Shown here in pieces: positions 1 through 7,154 of a DNA stretch of 13,618 nucleotides. The stretch covers positions 1-13,618 of the forward strand of contig JAKSMA010000034.1 of NCBI GenBank assembly GCA_024400895.1. The letters are read 5' to 3'. Source of the DNA: Muribaculaceae bacterium. GTDB lineage: Bacteria; Bacteroidota; Bacteroidia; Bacteroidales; Muribaculaceae. Positions within the stretch are counted from its first letter, which is position 1. Each line of letters begins with the position of its first letter. Below the pieces are notes generated by a model that was given only the letters and a program-made list of their open reading frames with translations, had not been told where the DNA came from and did no database searches. The translations under genes and the position numbers were made by a program.

Positions 1-396
1 AAAGACGGCAATGTAGTGACAGACCCATTGCTGAGAAAAACCAAGGATGATTGGTACCGAGTATTGACAAGCGAACTCACAAATGACGATGAACTTCGCA
101 GCCAGTTCCTTAATGATGGTATTTGCATTCCGCCAAACCTTATTGTGGTGGGCACGGTGAACATGGATGAAACCACATTCTCGTTCTCTCGCAAGGTGCT
201 TGACCGCGCTATGACTATTGAGATGAATGAAGTGAACCTCAAAGGAGGGCTTTCCCATCGCCATGAGCAGATAGGTAAGCTTGGCAATGCCGAACTTGTG
301 GGCAATGCCGTGGAGGGTGTTGATATTTACGAGGCTCACAAAGATGTTTGCGACAAAGTGATTGAATATCTCCAGGCTGTGAACGACAAACTTTAA
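1..396 (+). pseudogene. mcrB: McrB-like AAA+ GTPase, middle part, interrupted by in-frame TAA (5' end outside window)
   Basis: Reading frame 1 is open from the first base, so the gene begins to the left of the window. McrB-type proteins are AAA+ GTPases that translocate DNA and drive the McrC nuclease at modified cytosines. The visible part contains PPNLIVVGTVNMDETT (about residues 46-61 from the window start), which fits the McrB strand plus signature region (MNTADRS in E. coli McrB). SRKVLDRAMTIEM follows and fits the arginine-containing segment after it. Walker A and B must lie upstream. The frame stops at TAA 394-396, but homologous sequence resumes in the same frame immediately after (next entry). 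The clearest reading is a single nonsense change (for example GAA to TAA) in one ancestral gene. A sequencing error is the main alternative. The mcrC-like gene lies 3 bp after the second fragment, so this was one operon. Confidence 0.8.
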
Positions 397-738
397 GGTA
401 CTCCATTTAAGATAGCCTACCGCACGCGCAACGAATTTTTGCTCTATGTGGTGAACAATCTTCCTTACAACAAGGATAAGAAAGGCAACGAACTCGCACA
501 AGATTATGTCATTGCCCGCGCACTCGATGAGATTACCAACATGAAAATTCTGTCGCGCATCGAAGGTGATGAAACCAAGGTAAACGACCTGTTCCACCAC
601 GATGCATTAAAGAAAACTGTGGCTGATGCTCTCCATGCGGTTTGTGAAGAATACAAGACCGAAGAAGCCGTATCAATAAAGAAACTTGACGAAATGAAGA
701 AGAAACTTGATGGTGGCTACACCAGTTTCTGGAGCTAA
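397..738 (+). pseudogene. McrB-like GTPase, C-terminal fragment after the premature stop
   Basis: This continues the previous fragment in exactly the same frame after the TAA. It begins GTPFKIAYRTRNEFLLYVV, a helical C-terminal AAA+ lid region typical of McrB-family proteins, and ends with a lysine-rich helix and GGYTSFWS. The only upstream initiation option for a separate protein is a TTG at 439-441 in the middle of the conserved lid segment, with no convincing ribosome binding site. Independent translation is therefore unlikely. If the upstream stop is real, the fragment would lack the whole GTPase core. Its stop (736-738) lies 3 bp before the McrC-like start, and the bases ggag at 731-734 may serve the downstream gene. 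Confidence 0.72.
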
Positions 739-741
739 AAA

Positions 742-2925
742 ATGGAACTGCTGAAGATTAAGCATCAGGATTTTGACCTATTCATTGAATGCGGAAAATT
801 CAATGAAATTTGGGGCAAAGCCAAGCGTAATGTGGGAGAGGATAGTCTTACTTCCACTTACACTTGGAGCGACGGTGTGGAGTGGGTAAAACGACTGCCT
901 GATGATGCCAAAGAAATAGCTATCAATCAGGGCGAGGCAGCTCCCGCCATCTTCTTCGACAATACCGACTATCCCATTTGGGTGGAATTTCGTGAATGGG
1001 TGAAGCATGCCCGCTTTGGCTCGATGCTGCAAGCCGACAACGAGCGATTCAGTTTTCACCGCCGCGGGCGCATTCTCAGCGGTTTCCTTAATTATGGCAA
1101 CGAGATTGGACGCAGCGAGATCAACCTGATTTACGAAGTTGAAGGGCGGCAGCGCCGGTTCACTTTCGGCTACGAAGTGTTGAGCACAAAGCTCAATTAT
1201 CATGAGCATTGGAAACAGATAGTAGCAGATATTGAGGCTGAATACCGCATGCTGTCGCTCGACTACATGAAGCGCACCTTCCATGGCTTCAATCCCGACA
1301 CCAATGGCGAGCGTCCCGACTTGGTGTGGTGGAGTGTGTTTGAAGGCGAGCAGGAGAAATTTGTGAAGGCAGTGCGCAGCATCATCGACCGCCCACGCCA
1401 TCGTATGCACAGTATCAGCACTTATCAACGCGCCGACAAACTGCAGCGCATCACCACGAACATAGAGAACGAACTGGTGGAACACCGCAGAGAACCCGCT
1501 CACCTGTATCGTGTGGAAGAACAAATTCCGAGCAACGACACGCAGGAAAACCGATTCTTGAAGTATGCGCTCGGTGAAATTTCGAAGAAATATAATCAAT
1601 TGAAAGAACGCATTGAGTCGCTAAAAAACACGAGCGAAGAAATGCGTAAAGAAATGAACAAGATGCAAGCCACGCTGAAGCACTTGCAACACAATCCGTT
1701 CTTTCGCACCGTAGGCCGATTCAAGGGGCTTAACCAAGAGAGCCTTATTTTGCAAAAAGCGAGTGGATATAGCCAAGCCTATCGCACATGGAACCTGCTG
1801 CGCCGAGCATATTCACTCAACGACGGCATCTACCGCTTGCAGACAAAGGATATTGCCACACTGTATGAAATATGGTGTTTCATTGAGGTGAGCCATATCG
1901 TGAAGGAGCAGTTGCACTTGGGCGACGAAGACGTTGACCACCGCAACCGAATGGAAATGAATGGCATTTTCACTTGGGAGCTGGGCAAAGGCGAACATTC
2001 ACGCATTTTGTTCAAAAAAGATAATGTGGAACTTGCTGAACTCGTTTACAATCCAAAGCACACCGATAAAGTGAACGACAATATTTCCATGGAAAACATC
2101 TATGTTGCCACTGTGGCGCAGAAGCCCGATATCGTTTTGCAACTCACAAAAGATGACATGAGAAAAGGCATGAAAATGACCTATCTGTTTGATGCAAAAT
2201 ATCGCATTGATGGTCGCGACAGCCGTGGCGTGGACACTCCACCAGAAGATGCTATCAATCAGATGCACCGCTACCGCGACGCCATCTACTACAAGAGCCA
2301 TTCTTCTGCCGAATTGAAAAAAGAAATCATTGGCGGTTACATCCTTTTCCCCGGTGATGGTGCGCCTGCTGATGTGGAAGTGTCGAAATTCTACAAAACC
2401 ATTGATGAGGTGAATATCGGGGCATTTCCTCTGCGCCCCAAAGATAAGCACAACCGCTACCTATTGGAGCAGTTCATAAAAGAACTCATAGAAAAACCTT
2501 CAGCTGAAATTGTCACAGAAATGATTCCTCAAAAGGGCGCCTTTGTGGAAGTTGGTAATCGTGTACTGGTGGGTGTGGCAAAGAGGAGCAACCGAAAGGG
2601 ATATCTTGAAAGTTTTGAGGATGGAACGGCTGACTTATATTACACCGGTCCAAAATTTCCCACAACCATTGCATTGCACAATCTGCATTTCTTTATTCCG
2701 TATATTAAAGGAAAAGGGATTCGTGATGTATATGAGGTGGTGAGGGTGCGCACTATCACTGCTCAAGAAGCAAAGCAGGATGACTCGAATGGTGATGATA
2801 TGCGTCTTGCATTTGAATTGAAATTCAACAGACGGCTTTTTGCTGAATATCAAAAAATAGACACAAGTAAAATGATAAACTATACATTTATAGATACCAC
2901 TTTCGACCAGATTTCGGGGTATTGA
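742..2925 (+). CDS. McrC-like protein: DUF2357 domain plus PD-(D/E)XK nuclease (type IV restriction)
   Basis: This 727-aa protein has the architecture of the nuclease partner of McrB-like GTPases, of the DUF2357/DUF524 kind. It is cytoplasmic and expected to cut DNA when activated by the McrB motor. Residues about 1-270 form the DUF2357-like part. Residues about 280-315 are charged and probably coiled coil. The nuclease fold follows: YEIW at 375-378 (Glu376), PDIVLQ with Asp463, and FDAKY with Asp484 and Lys486 as the PD-D-x-K core. QMHRYRDAI at 507-515 is the usual helix after the core, and GGYILFPGD follows at 531-539. All catalytic residues are present, so this gene looks intact although its mcrB partner carries a stop. 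About 130 further residues follow the nuclease. The start at 742 is backed by ggag 8 bp upstream and the 3-bp gap to mcrB. The last coding bases are part of a direct repeat. Confidence 0.85.
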   Translation: MELLKIKHQDFDLFIECGKFNEIWGKAKRNVGEDSLTSTYTWSDGVEWVKRLPDDAKEIAINQGEAAPAIFFDNTDYPIWVEFREWVKHARFGSMLQADNERFSFHRRGRILSGFLNYGNEIGRSEINLIYEVEGRQRRFTFGYEVLSTKLNYHEHWKQIVADIEAEYRMLSLDYMKRTFHGFNPDTNGERPDLVWWSVFEGEQEKFVKAVRSIIDRPRHRMHSISTYQRADKLQRITTNIENELVEHRREPAHLYRVEEQIPSNDTQENRFLKYALGEISKKYNQLKERIESLKNTSEEMRKEMNKMQATLKHLQHNPFFRTVGRFKGLNQESLILQKASGYSQAYRTWNLLRRAYSLNDGIYRLQTKDIATLYEIWCFIEVSHIVKEQLHLGDEDVDHRNRMEMNGIFTWELGKGEHSRILFKKDNVELAELVYNPKHTDKVNDNISMENIYVATVAQKPDIVLQLTKDDMRKGMKMTYLFDAKYRIDGRDSRGVDTPPEDAINQMHRYRDAIYYKSHSSAELKKEIIGGYILFPGDGAPADVEVSKFYKTIDEVNIGAFPLRPKDKHNRYLLEQFIKELIEKPSAEIVTEMIPQKGAFVEVGNRVLVGVAKRSNRKGYLESFEDGTADLYYTGPKFPTTIALHNLHFFIPYIKGKGIRDVYEVVRVRTITAQEAKQDDSNGDDMRLAFELKFNRRLFAEYQKIDTSKMINYTFIDTTFDQISGY

Positions 2926-3106
2926 TTGGCGGTGGTTACATAGTGAAGGGGGATGGTTTTTTTAGTAAAAAGGGACGGTTCCTTTTTACTAAAAAAATTG
3001 TGTAAATATAAGAATATCAGTTGGTAAAGCTGATTTCTCTGGCTAATTAGAACCGTCCCCTTTAGCCATATGGCTGATAGGTTTTCGGTTTGTTGATTGG
3101 CGGTGG
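2912..3106. repeat. Small REP/MITE-like insert bounded by 24-bp direct repeats
   Basis: The sequences at 2912-2935 and 3083-3106 match at 21 of 24 positions, including an exact 14-mer ttgattggcggtgg (2922-2935 and 3093-3106). The left copy overlaps the last codons and stop of the mcrC-like gene. The enclosed segment of about 150 bp carries gggacggtt at 2972-2980, its reverse complement aaccgtccc at 3051-3059, a variant ggggatggtt at 2949-2958, and a further stem ggctaa/ttagcc (3041-3046 and 3062-3067). This looks like a non-autonomous palindromic element or a short segmental duplication. No transposase is present. The word GGGACGGTT resembles palindromic repeats I recall near IS200/RAYT-type transposases, but that link is unverified. 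Confidence 0.55.
2957..2997. repeat. Long perfect hairpin (17-bp arms), possible transcription barrier
   Basis: The arms at 2957-2973 and 2981-2997 are exact reverse complements over 17 bases. Two more inner pairs can form (one G-U), leaving a three-base loop. The arms start and end with runs of seven T or A. It sits 31 bp after the mcrC-like stop and could end transcription of that operon. Its symmetry and shared core with nearby repeats suit a mobile palindrome equally well. Confidence 0.6.
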
Positions 3107-3125
3107 AGTAAACAAAATTTTATAC

Positions 3126-3159
3126 AAATAAAAGCGACGGAAATGGATTCCGCCGCTTT
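3126..3159 (-). terminator. Rho-independent terminator of the DUF805 gene
   Basis: On the minus strand a 12-bp stem (3148-3159 with 3131-3142, one G-U pair that is perfect only in minus-strand RNA) with a 5-base loop is followed by a T-rich tail. It lies 37 bp after the stop of the DUF805 gene. The wobble pair fits minus-strand RNA better than plus-strand RNA, which supports the orientation. Confidence 0.7.
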
Positions 3160-3195
3160 GTTATTTTGATAATGTTTTAAAACTTGTTTAAATCA

Positions 3196-3648
3196 TTATA
3201 CTTCCTTTGGGTTAGGACCATATTGGTTAGGACCTGGCTTGCTGTCGCTGATACACATGATCAATGGAATCAAACCACCAATACCACAGAGGAGGCAGAG
3301 CCACAACATGTGACCGCTCTTGCCTACATCGTGCAAGCGGCGTACCCAAACTGCGAGAGTAGGGATAAGGAGAGCAAGTGAAATAAGACCGAATACAGCG
3401 AGACCAAGATAGAAAATAGTGTCGAATGATTCAGCTTGCGCCAAAACTTCATTGTATTGGCTCATGTCTTGGAGAGCGGCAGCTGTGAGTTCTGCAACTT
3501 TAGCTGTCTTCCATTGAACAAGTGCAGACATACACCATGATGGGATGCAGGTGAGGAGATAGAACCACCAAAATTCTGAACGGCGAGCACGGCCACTGAA
3601 TGTCGCATACTTTGCGAAACATGCTTTAATAGCTTCTAAAAAATTCAT
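3196..3648 (-). CDS. DUF805 family inner-membrane protein
   Basis: The 150-aa product matches the DUF805 family, which are small integral membrane proteins of unknown function. The N-terminal signature YATFSGRARRSEFWWFYL (residues 15-32) and the motif VRRLHDVGKSG (about 102-112) are both diagnostic. Hydrophobic segments follow each motif, with another around residues 78-100, consistent with three or four membrane spans. Between the first span and the next is a polar, Gln/Ala-rich insert (about 45-75), longer than in minimal members. The C-terminus GPNQYGPNPKEV is also family-like. It is monocistronic: a promoter lies about 160 bp upstream, a terminator is just downstream, and both neighbours are separate units. 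The family is clear. The biochemical role is not known. Confidence 0.9.
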   Translation of the reverse strand: MNFLEAIKACFAKYATFSGRARRSEFWWFYLLTCIPSWCMSALVQWKTAKVAELTAAALQDMSQYNEVLAQAESFDTIFYLGLAVFGLISLALLIPTLAVWVRRLHDVGKSGHMLWLCLLCGIGGLIPLIMCISDSKPGPNQYGPNPKEV

Positions 3649-3814
3649 TGTAGTTTATAAATTTAAAAGTTTATAAATAGGGTTAGTAGAAAATCGATTC
3701 TATGTAAAAATCAAGGACGAATTTGATGAAGCCTTTAGAATTGGATGCGCCGCTTTTTCTATAACAGACGCAAACTAATAAACCGTTTCAATATGTCCTA
3801 CAGATTCTCTTCTG

Positions 3815-3846
3815 CAAATATAAATATATTGTAAATATTTTGCAAA
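3815..3846 (-). promoter_or_regulatory. Bacteroidetes-type promoter for the DUF805 gene
   Basis: Read on the minus strand, TTTG (3846-3843) and TATATTTG (3822-3815) are separated by 20 bases, matching the -33/-7 pattern of the primary sigma factor in Bacteroidetes. It implies a leader of roughly 160 nt before the ATG at 3648. I see no known riboswitch in that leader. Confidence 0.6.
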
Positions 3847-4020
3847 CTTTTCAGCGAAAATGTCAATAAAAATACCAATAATAGTGTTTACTAATAAGAA
3901 AAAATGTGTGTGGGGGTACGCTTCCAGACTAATGCGGGCTGAAAGTCGGCGGTATCAAATCAAGTCTGTGAGCACGAGCGACCCTCTTCGAGGCTCTGGC
4001 ATTGGGGCGCATGGCCTTAT
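3847..4020. other. Intergenic segment without a recognised gene
   Basis: This stretch lies between the DUF805 promoter and the tandem repeats. A plus-strand frame opening at 3860 runs through it into the repeats, but its product has no family resemblance and it becomes purely repetitive. Near the right end (from about 4008) the bases start to resemble the tail of a degenerate repeat unit. Confidence 0.4.
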
Positions 4021-4426
4021 ATCACCAAGCTGCGCTTCGTATCGCTTCGCTCTACTTGCTTGCATGGTGTTTAGCACGATGTGTCGTCTCCGACGACTTG
4101 CGGTTTGGGGAGGCTGCGTTGTATCACCAAGCTGCGCTTCGTATCGCTTCGCTTTACTCGCTTGCATGGTGTTTAGCATGATTCGTCGTCTCCGACGACT
4201 TGCGGTTTGGGGTGGCTGCGTTGTATCACCAAGCTGCGCTTCGTATCGCTTCGCTCTACTTGCTTGCATGGTGTTTAGCACGATGTGTCGTCTCCGACGA
4301 CTTGCGGTTTGGGGAGGCTGCGTTGTATCACCAAGCTGCGCTTCGTATCGCTTCGCTTTACTCGCTTGCATGGTGTTTAGCATGATTCGTCGTCTCCGAC
4401 GACTTGCGGTTTGGGCGGCTGCGTTG
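4021..4426. repeat. Four 102-bp tandem repeats in an A-B-A-B arrangement
   Basis: Units begin at 4021, 4123, 4225 and 4327 (exact 102-bp steps) with the word atcaccaagctgcgcttcg. Units 1 and 3 are identical. Units 2 and 4 are identical until about 20 bases from the end, where unit 4 loses a base and then diverges. A and B differ at only a few positions, so a 204-bp dimer was itself duplicated recently. Each unit carries a perfect small stem GTCGTC-TCC-GACGAC (4083-4097, 4185-4199, 4287-4301, 4389-4403). Because 102 is divisible by three, long open frames arise on both strands. I treat these as by-products. The array ends one base before the stop codon of the minus-strand lipoprotein gene, so it is that gene's immediate 3' flank. 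Confidence 0.92.
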
Positions 4427-4427
4427 G

Positions 4428-5006
4428 TTATTCTTTGTTGGCGATGAAGGAGAGGATTGGGGCTGCTGAGCCGTCGGGATTCTCGTTGATGTAGAGTTGT
4501 ACCATTCTGGCTCCAGACTGGTGGCGATAGCCTATAATGTCAGCCGCTTCTCCCTCTGCCGATGAATGGCCGATGACCATTCGTTGCATATCATACGACT
4601 TCTGGAGCGATTTTAAGATAGCAGAGAACTGTTGGTTGGCTGTTTCCTTCGGGGCTGACTTGGCGCGGAAGGAAATGCAATACAGTCCGTTGCCGTCGAA
4701 TTGGATTTGCAGATTTAGCCATCTGTGTCCCAGGAAATTAAAGCCTGTGGTGTCGGCTGTGGCAAGAATCTTGAGCTCGCTATAGTCGCCGTTGTCGAGC
4801 GGAATGGTGTCGAAATGATTGTCGGCTTGCCCCGATGCAGCATCCACAAAGTGCTGCGCATAGAGTGCGTCGAGCACGGCTTGCTTTTGTTGGTTAAACT
4901 GCACCGTGCCGAAGAAGGTGTCCTGTATGTCGCTCTCGCTCTTGCCGGAGTTGCAACTGATGCACACTGCGGCAATGAGGAGAATGGAGAAAATGCGAGA
5001 TATCAT
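4428..5006 (-). CDS. Predicted lipoprotein of unknown function
   Basis: The 192-aa product starts with a short hydrophobic signal, MISRIFSILLIAAVCISC, ending in a cysteine at residue 18 followed by NSGKSESD. That is a lipoprotein-like signal, although the -3 residue (Cys) is unusual. Membrane anchoring is inferred from this. The rest is soluble, with alternating strands such as HRWLNLQIQFDGNGLYCISF (about 93-112). A helix, then a segment with aromatic and charged residues, precedes the C-terminus APILSFIANKE. I do not recognise a family. It follows the 712-aa gene by 9 bp and is probably the last gene of that operon. No terminator is evident, because the tandem repeats begin right after the stop. 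Confidence 0.78.
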   Translation of the reverse strand: MISRIFSILLIAAVCISCNSGKSESDIQDTFFGTVQFNQQKQAVLDALYAQHFVDAASGQADNHFDTIPLDNGDYSELKILATADTTGFNFLGHRWLNLQIQFDGNGLYCISFRAKSAPKETANQQFSAILKSLQKSYDMQRMVIGHSSAEGEAADIIGYRHQSGARMVQLYINENPDGSAAPILSFIANKE

Positions 5007-5015
5007 TGTTGTCGG

Positions 5016-7154
5016 TTATTTTCTGCGTCGTTTAGATGTATTCTTCTTTTTGGGTGCGGTGAGCGTTTTGAATTGCTTCAGCACATCGCACTTCGAAACG
5101 AATGTTGATACTTTCTGTGGGTTGGCGTTGTAGAATGCAAGCAGGTTGTTCATCTCGGCGAATTGAGGCGTTTTCTTATTCACTTTCAGCACAGGGGTGT
5201 AGTTTTTACCCACATAGTCGGTGTAGATTAAATCCTCGCCTTGAGGGATGAATGCCAGCGCATAGAGCGCCTTTTCTTTCAAGCGGAAATTTTTAGAGGC
5301 GGCGGGTTTTTTTAGCAAGTCGATGGCTTGGCTGATAAGCAACGCCTCATTGCGATAGCGAACGGTGTCGTAGATGCTCACATTGTAGCGGGTGAGATAC
5401 CAGCAGTCGCCCTTGTAACTTGCCTGATAGAGGAGTGATGCCAATCGGTAGGCATTTTCTTCGGTTTGTGGCGCGTTTTCGAGTTTTGCCACTTCGCGGC
5501 AGAAGTCCAACTTTTGGTTAGTTTTCACCTCTGTGGCTTCTTCATTTACCGATTCCACTGCTTGATGTCCCATCCATCGCTCCTTGTTGAAGTCGCGGCG
5601 TGCCATGTAGGCGCTGATGCCTTGCTTTGCGATAAGGCCCAGTGGCACCTTTTCAAGATATGGAATGGCTGCTTGGAAATTGCCTTCGCGCATTAGCTTG
5701 GTGCCAATCATATCGTTGTAGTCGTCATCAGTGATGCATTTGTCGACATCAGAAGCCAGCCATTTTTCCAGTTTGGTGCTTTGCTGGCCTTTCATATATT
5801 TCTTGTATCCCATCAGTTCGTCGGCAGATAGTTCGTCGATGGCATCCCAGAACACGCTTCCCGCAGTGAAAGGCTCATTGTCGATGTGGAAGAGGTCGTA
5901 GGCGTTGTATGCGAATGCAATCAGGTTGGTAGCCAGCCCATAATTGCCTTTCTCCATAAAGCCAGGGTTGAGATTGTCGAACACAAAGCGGTCGATCATT
6001 TGTGAATAATGCCAGTCGCCTTGACGATGTCCTTCTTGTGCTTTTTGTCCCAGCCATTTGAGCTCATCGTAAAGATAGTCGTAATAGTCGTTGGTGGGCA
6101 CTACATGCTTGCATTTTACTGCCAAACGGCAAACACGCGCGTTGTCTTTCATGCGGTCGGTGCCGTCTAATTGCATCGCCTTTGTCAGCATGGTAAGGGC
6201 GTCTTTATCGTTGCTCAGCATGCTGTTGAGGTAACCTGCGGCTGCTTGCCACATGGCAGGACTCTGTGTCTTACCTTCCGAAACCACCTGCTTTGCAAAT
6301 TCGATGAATTGCTTGATTTCATCGTTGTAGATAGCTGTGGCTTCCACTTGCTGCATCACCTCGCGGTCTTCTTTGTTGTCTTTTGTTTCTTGTGCGTTGT
6401 TCACGAAATCCTGAACGAGGAAAATCAGCGTTGCAGAATTTGGATTGGCTTCATATTCGCTTTTGATACCCTTCAGGTTACGCTTGTCGCGGACAAGCCA
6501 CTTGATACTCGGCATGTCGCCAAGTGCTCCGTAGATTTTGATGGCGTCGTCGCGCTTGCCGTCTTTCACCAGCGCATTGGCATAGAGGCCTTTCATCATA
6601 TCGCGATACACGCTTGCAGGCAATTTATATGCAGTGTTCACCCACAGCTTTTTGTTGAGTGCCTCTTGGCCGAGCGCCAAATTGCATCGCATTTCGAGCA
6701 GAGTGTATTGTGGTCTGTATTTTTCACCCTTATAGATGCGAGCGCTATTGCGAATGTCGCGAAGTTCCTTTTGATATTTGGCCACATCCTCTTTTGAGGG
6801 GTAATTCCATGCATTAGGCGCTAACTTTTCGCTTATCTGAAGATATTGGATGAGTTTCTTCAAATAGTTGATGGTTTCGGTGTCGTTTTTCTTCAGCGCG
6901 GTTTGCACGATGGAGTTTTCCGACTTGTTGAATTCTTTGAGGTTGACATCGCTGAGGGCGTCGACTTCCCATTCAATTTCTTTCTTTCCGGTATAGTCTT
7001 CCCAGTATTTCACCATTTCAGTCTTGCCTACCTGCTGCCACTGAGTGGTGGGGTAGACACTGAAGACAAAGAAATGTGGACGAGCGAAAGGCCCGCAAGC
7101 GAAAGCTGCCACCACATTGGCAAGCAAAAAACTAAGGACGATAAATCTTTTCAT
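5016..7154 (-). CDS. Exported helical-repeat (TPR-like) protein of unknown function
   Basis: The 712-aa protein opens with a signal peptide, MKRFIVLSFLLANVVAAFAC. Cleavage before Cys20 would give either a lipoprotein (the AFAC lipobox is weak) or an ordinary periplasmic protein starting CGPFARPHFF. After about residue 90 it is almost wholly alpha-helical, with paired-helix stretches resembling degenerate tetratricopeptide repeats, for example MKGLYANALVKDGKRDDAIK (about 187-206) and a pair around 300-330. Another recurs later as EGNFQAAIPYLEKV. Such scaffolds usually bind other proteins. The C-terminus is very basic (KKKNTSKRRRK). Its start overlaps the end of the upstream gene by 23 bp, and the next gene starts 9 bp after its stop, so all three are probably cotranscribed and translationally coupled. 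No enzyme motif was seen. Confidence 0.82.
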   Translation of the reverse strand: MKRFIVLSFLLANVVAAFACGPFARPHFFVFSVYPTTQWQQVGKTEMVKYWEDYTGKKEIEWEVDALSDVNLKEFNKSENSIVQTALKKNDTETINYLKKLIQYLQISEKLAPNAWNYPSKEDVAKYQKELRDIRNSARIYKGEKYRPQYTLLEMRCNLALGQEALNKKLWVNTAYKLPASVYRDMMKGLYANALVKDGKRDDAIKIYGALGDMPSIKWLVRDKRNLKGIKSEYEANPNSATLIFLVQDFVNNAQETKDNKEDREVMQQVEATAIYNDEIKQFIEFAKQVVSEGKTQSPAMWQAAAGYLNSMLSNDKDALTMLTKAMQLDGTDRMKDNARVCRLAVKCKHVVPTNDYYDYLYDELKWLGQKAQEGHRQGDWHYSQMIDRFVFDNLNPGFMEKGNYGLATNLIAFAYNAYDLFHIDNEPFTAGSVFWDAIDELSADELMGYKKYMKGQQSTKLEKWLASDVDKCITDDDYNDMIGTKLMREGNFQAAIPYLEKVPLGLIAKQGISAYMARRDFNKERWMGHQAVESVNEEATEVKTNQKLDFCREVAKLENAPQTEENAYRLASLLYQASYKGDCWYLTRYNVSIYDTVRYRNEALLISQAIDLLKKPAASKNFRLKEKALYALAFIPQGEDLIYTDYVGKNYTPVLKVNKKTPQFAEMNNLLAFYNANPQKVSTFVSKCDVLKQFKTLTAPKKKNTSKRRRK

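Noticed and set aside
394..396. Programmed read-through or recoding of the TAA
   Set aside because: No recoding structure or context was recognised, and TAA is the least likely stop for read-through. A point mutation or sequence error is simpler.
439..738. Separate small gene starting at TTG 439
   Set aside because: The TTG is inside a conserved McrB segment whose homologous sequence extends upstream to the TAA, so this is a fragment and not a gene of its own.
778..1599. Minus-strand frame of 273 aa
   Set aside because: It lies wholly antisense to the well-supported McrC-like nuclease gene and its product looks like no known protein.
4021..4426. CRISPR array
   Set aside because: The 102-bp units are directly adjacent with no unique spacers, and no cas genes are present.
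3860..4447. Long frames on both strands through the tandem repeats (195 aa plus strand; 142 aa minus strand)
   Set aside because: They are open because the 102-bp unit is a multiple of three. The products are repeats with no domain, and no promoter or convincing start was seen. They remain possible but unsupported.
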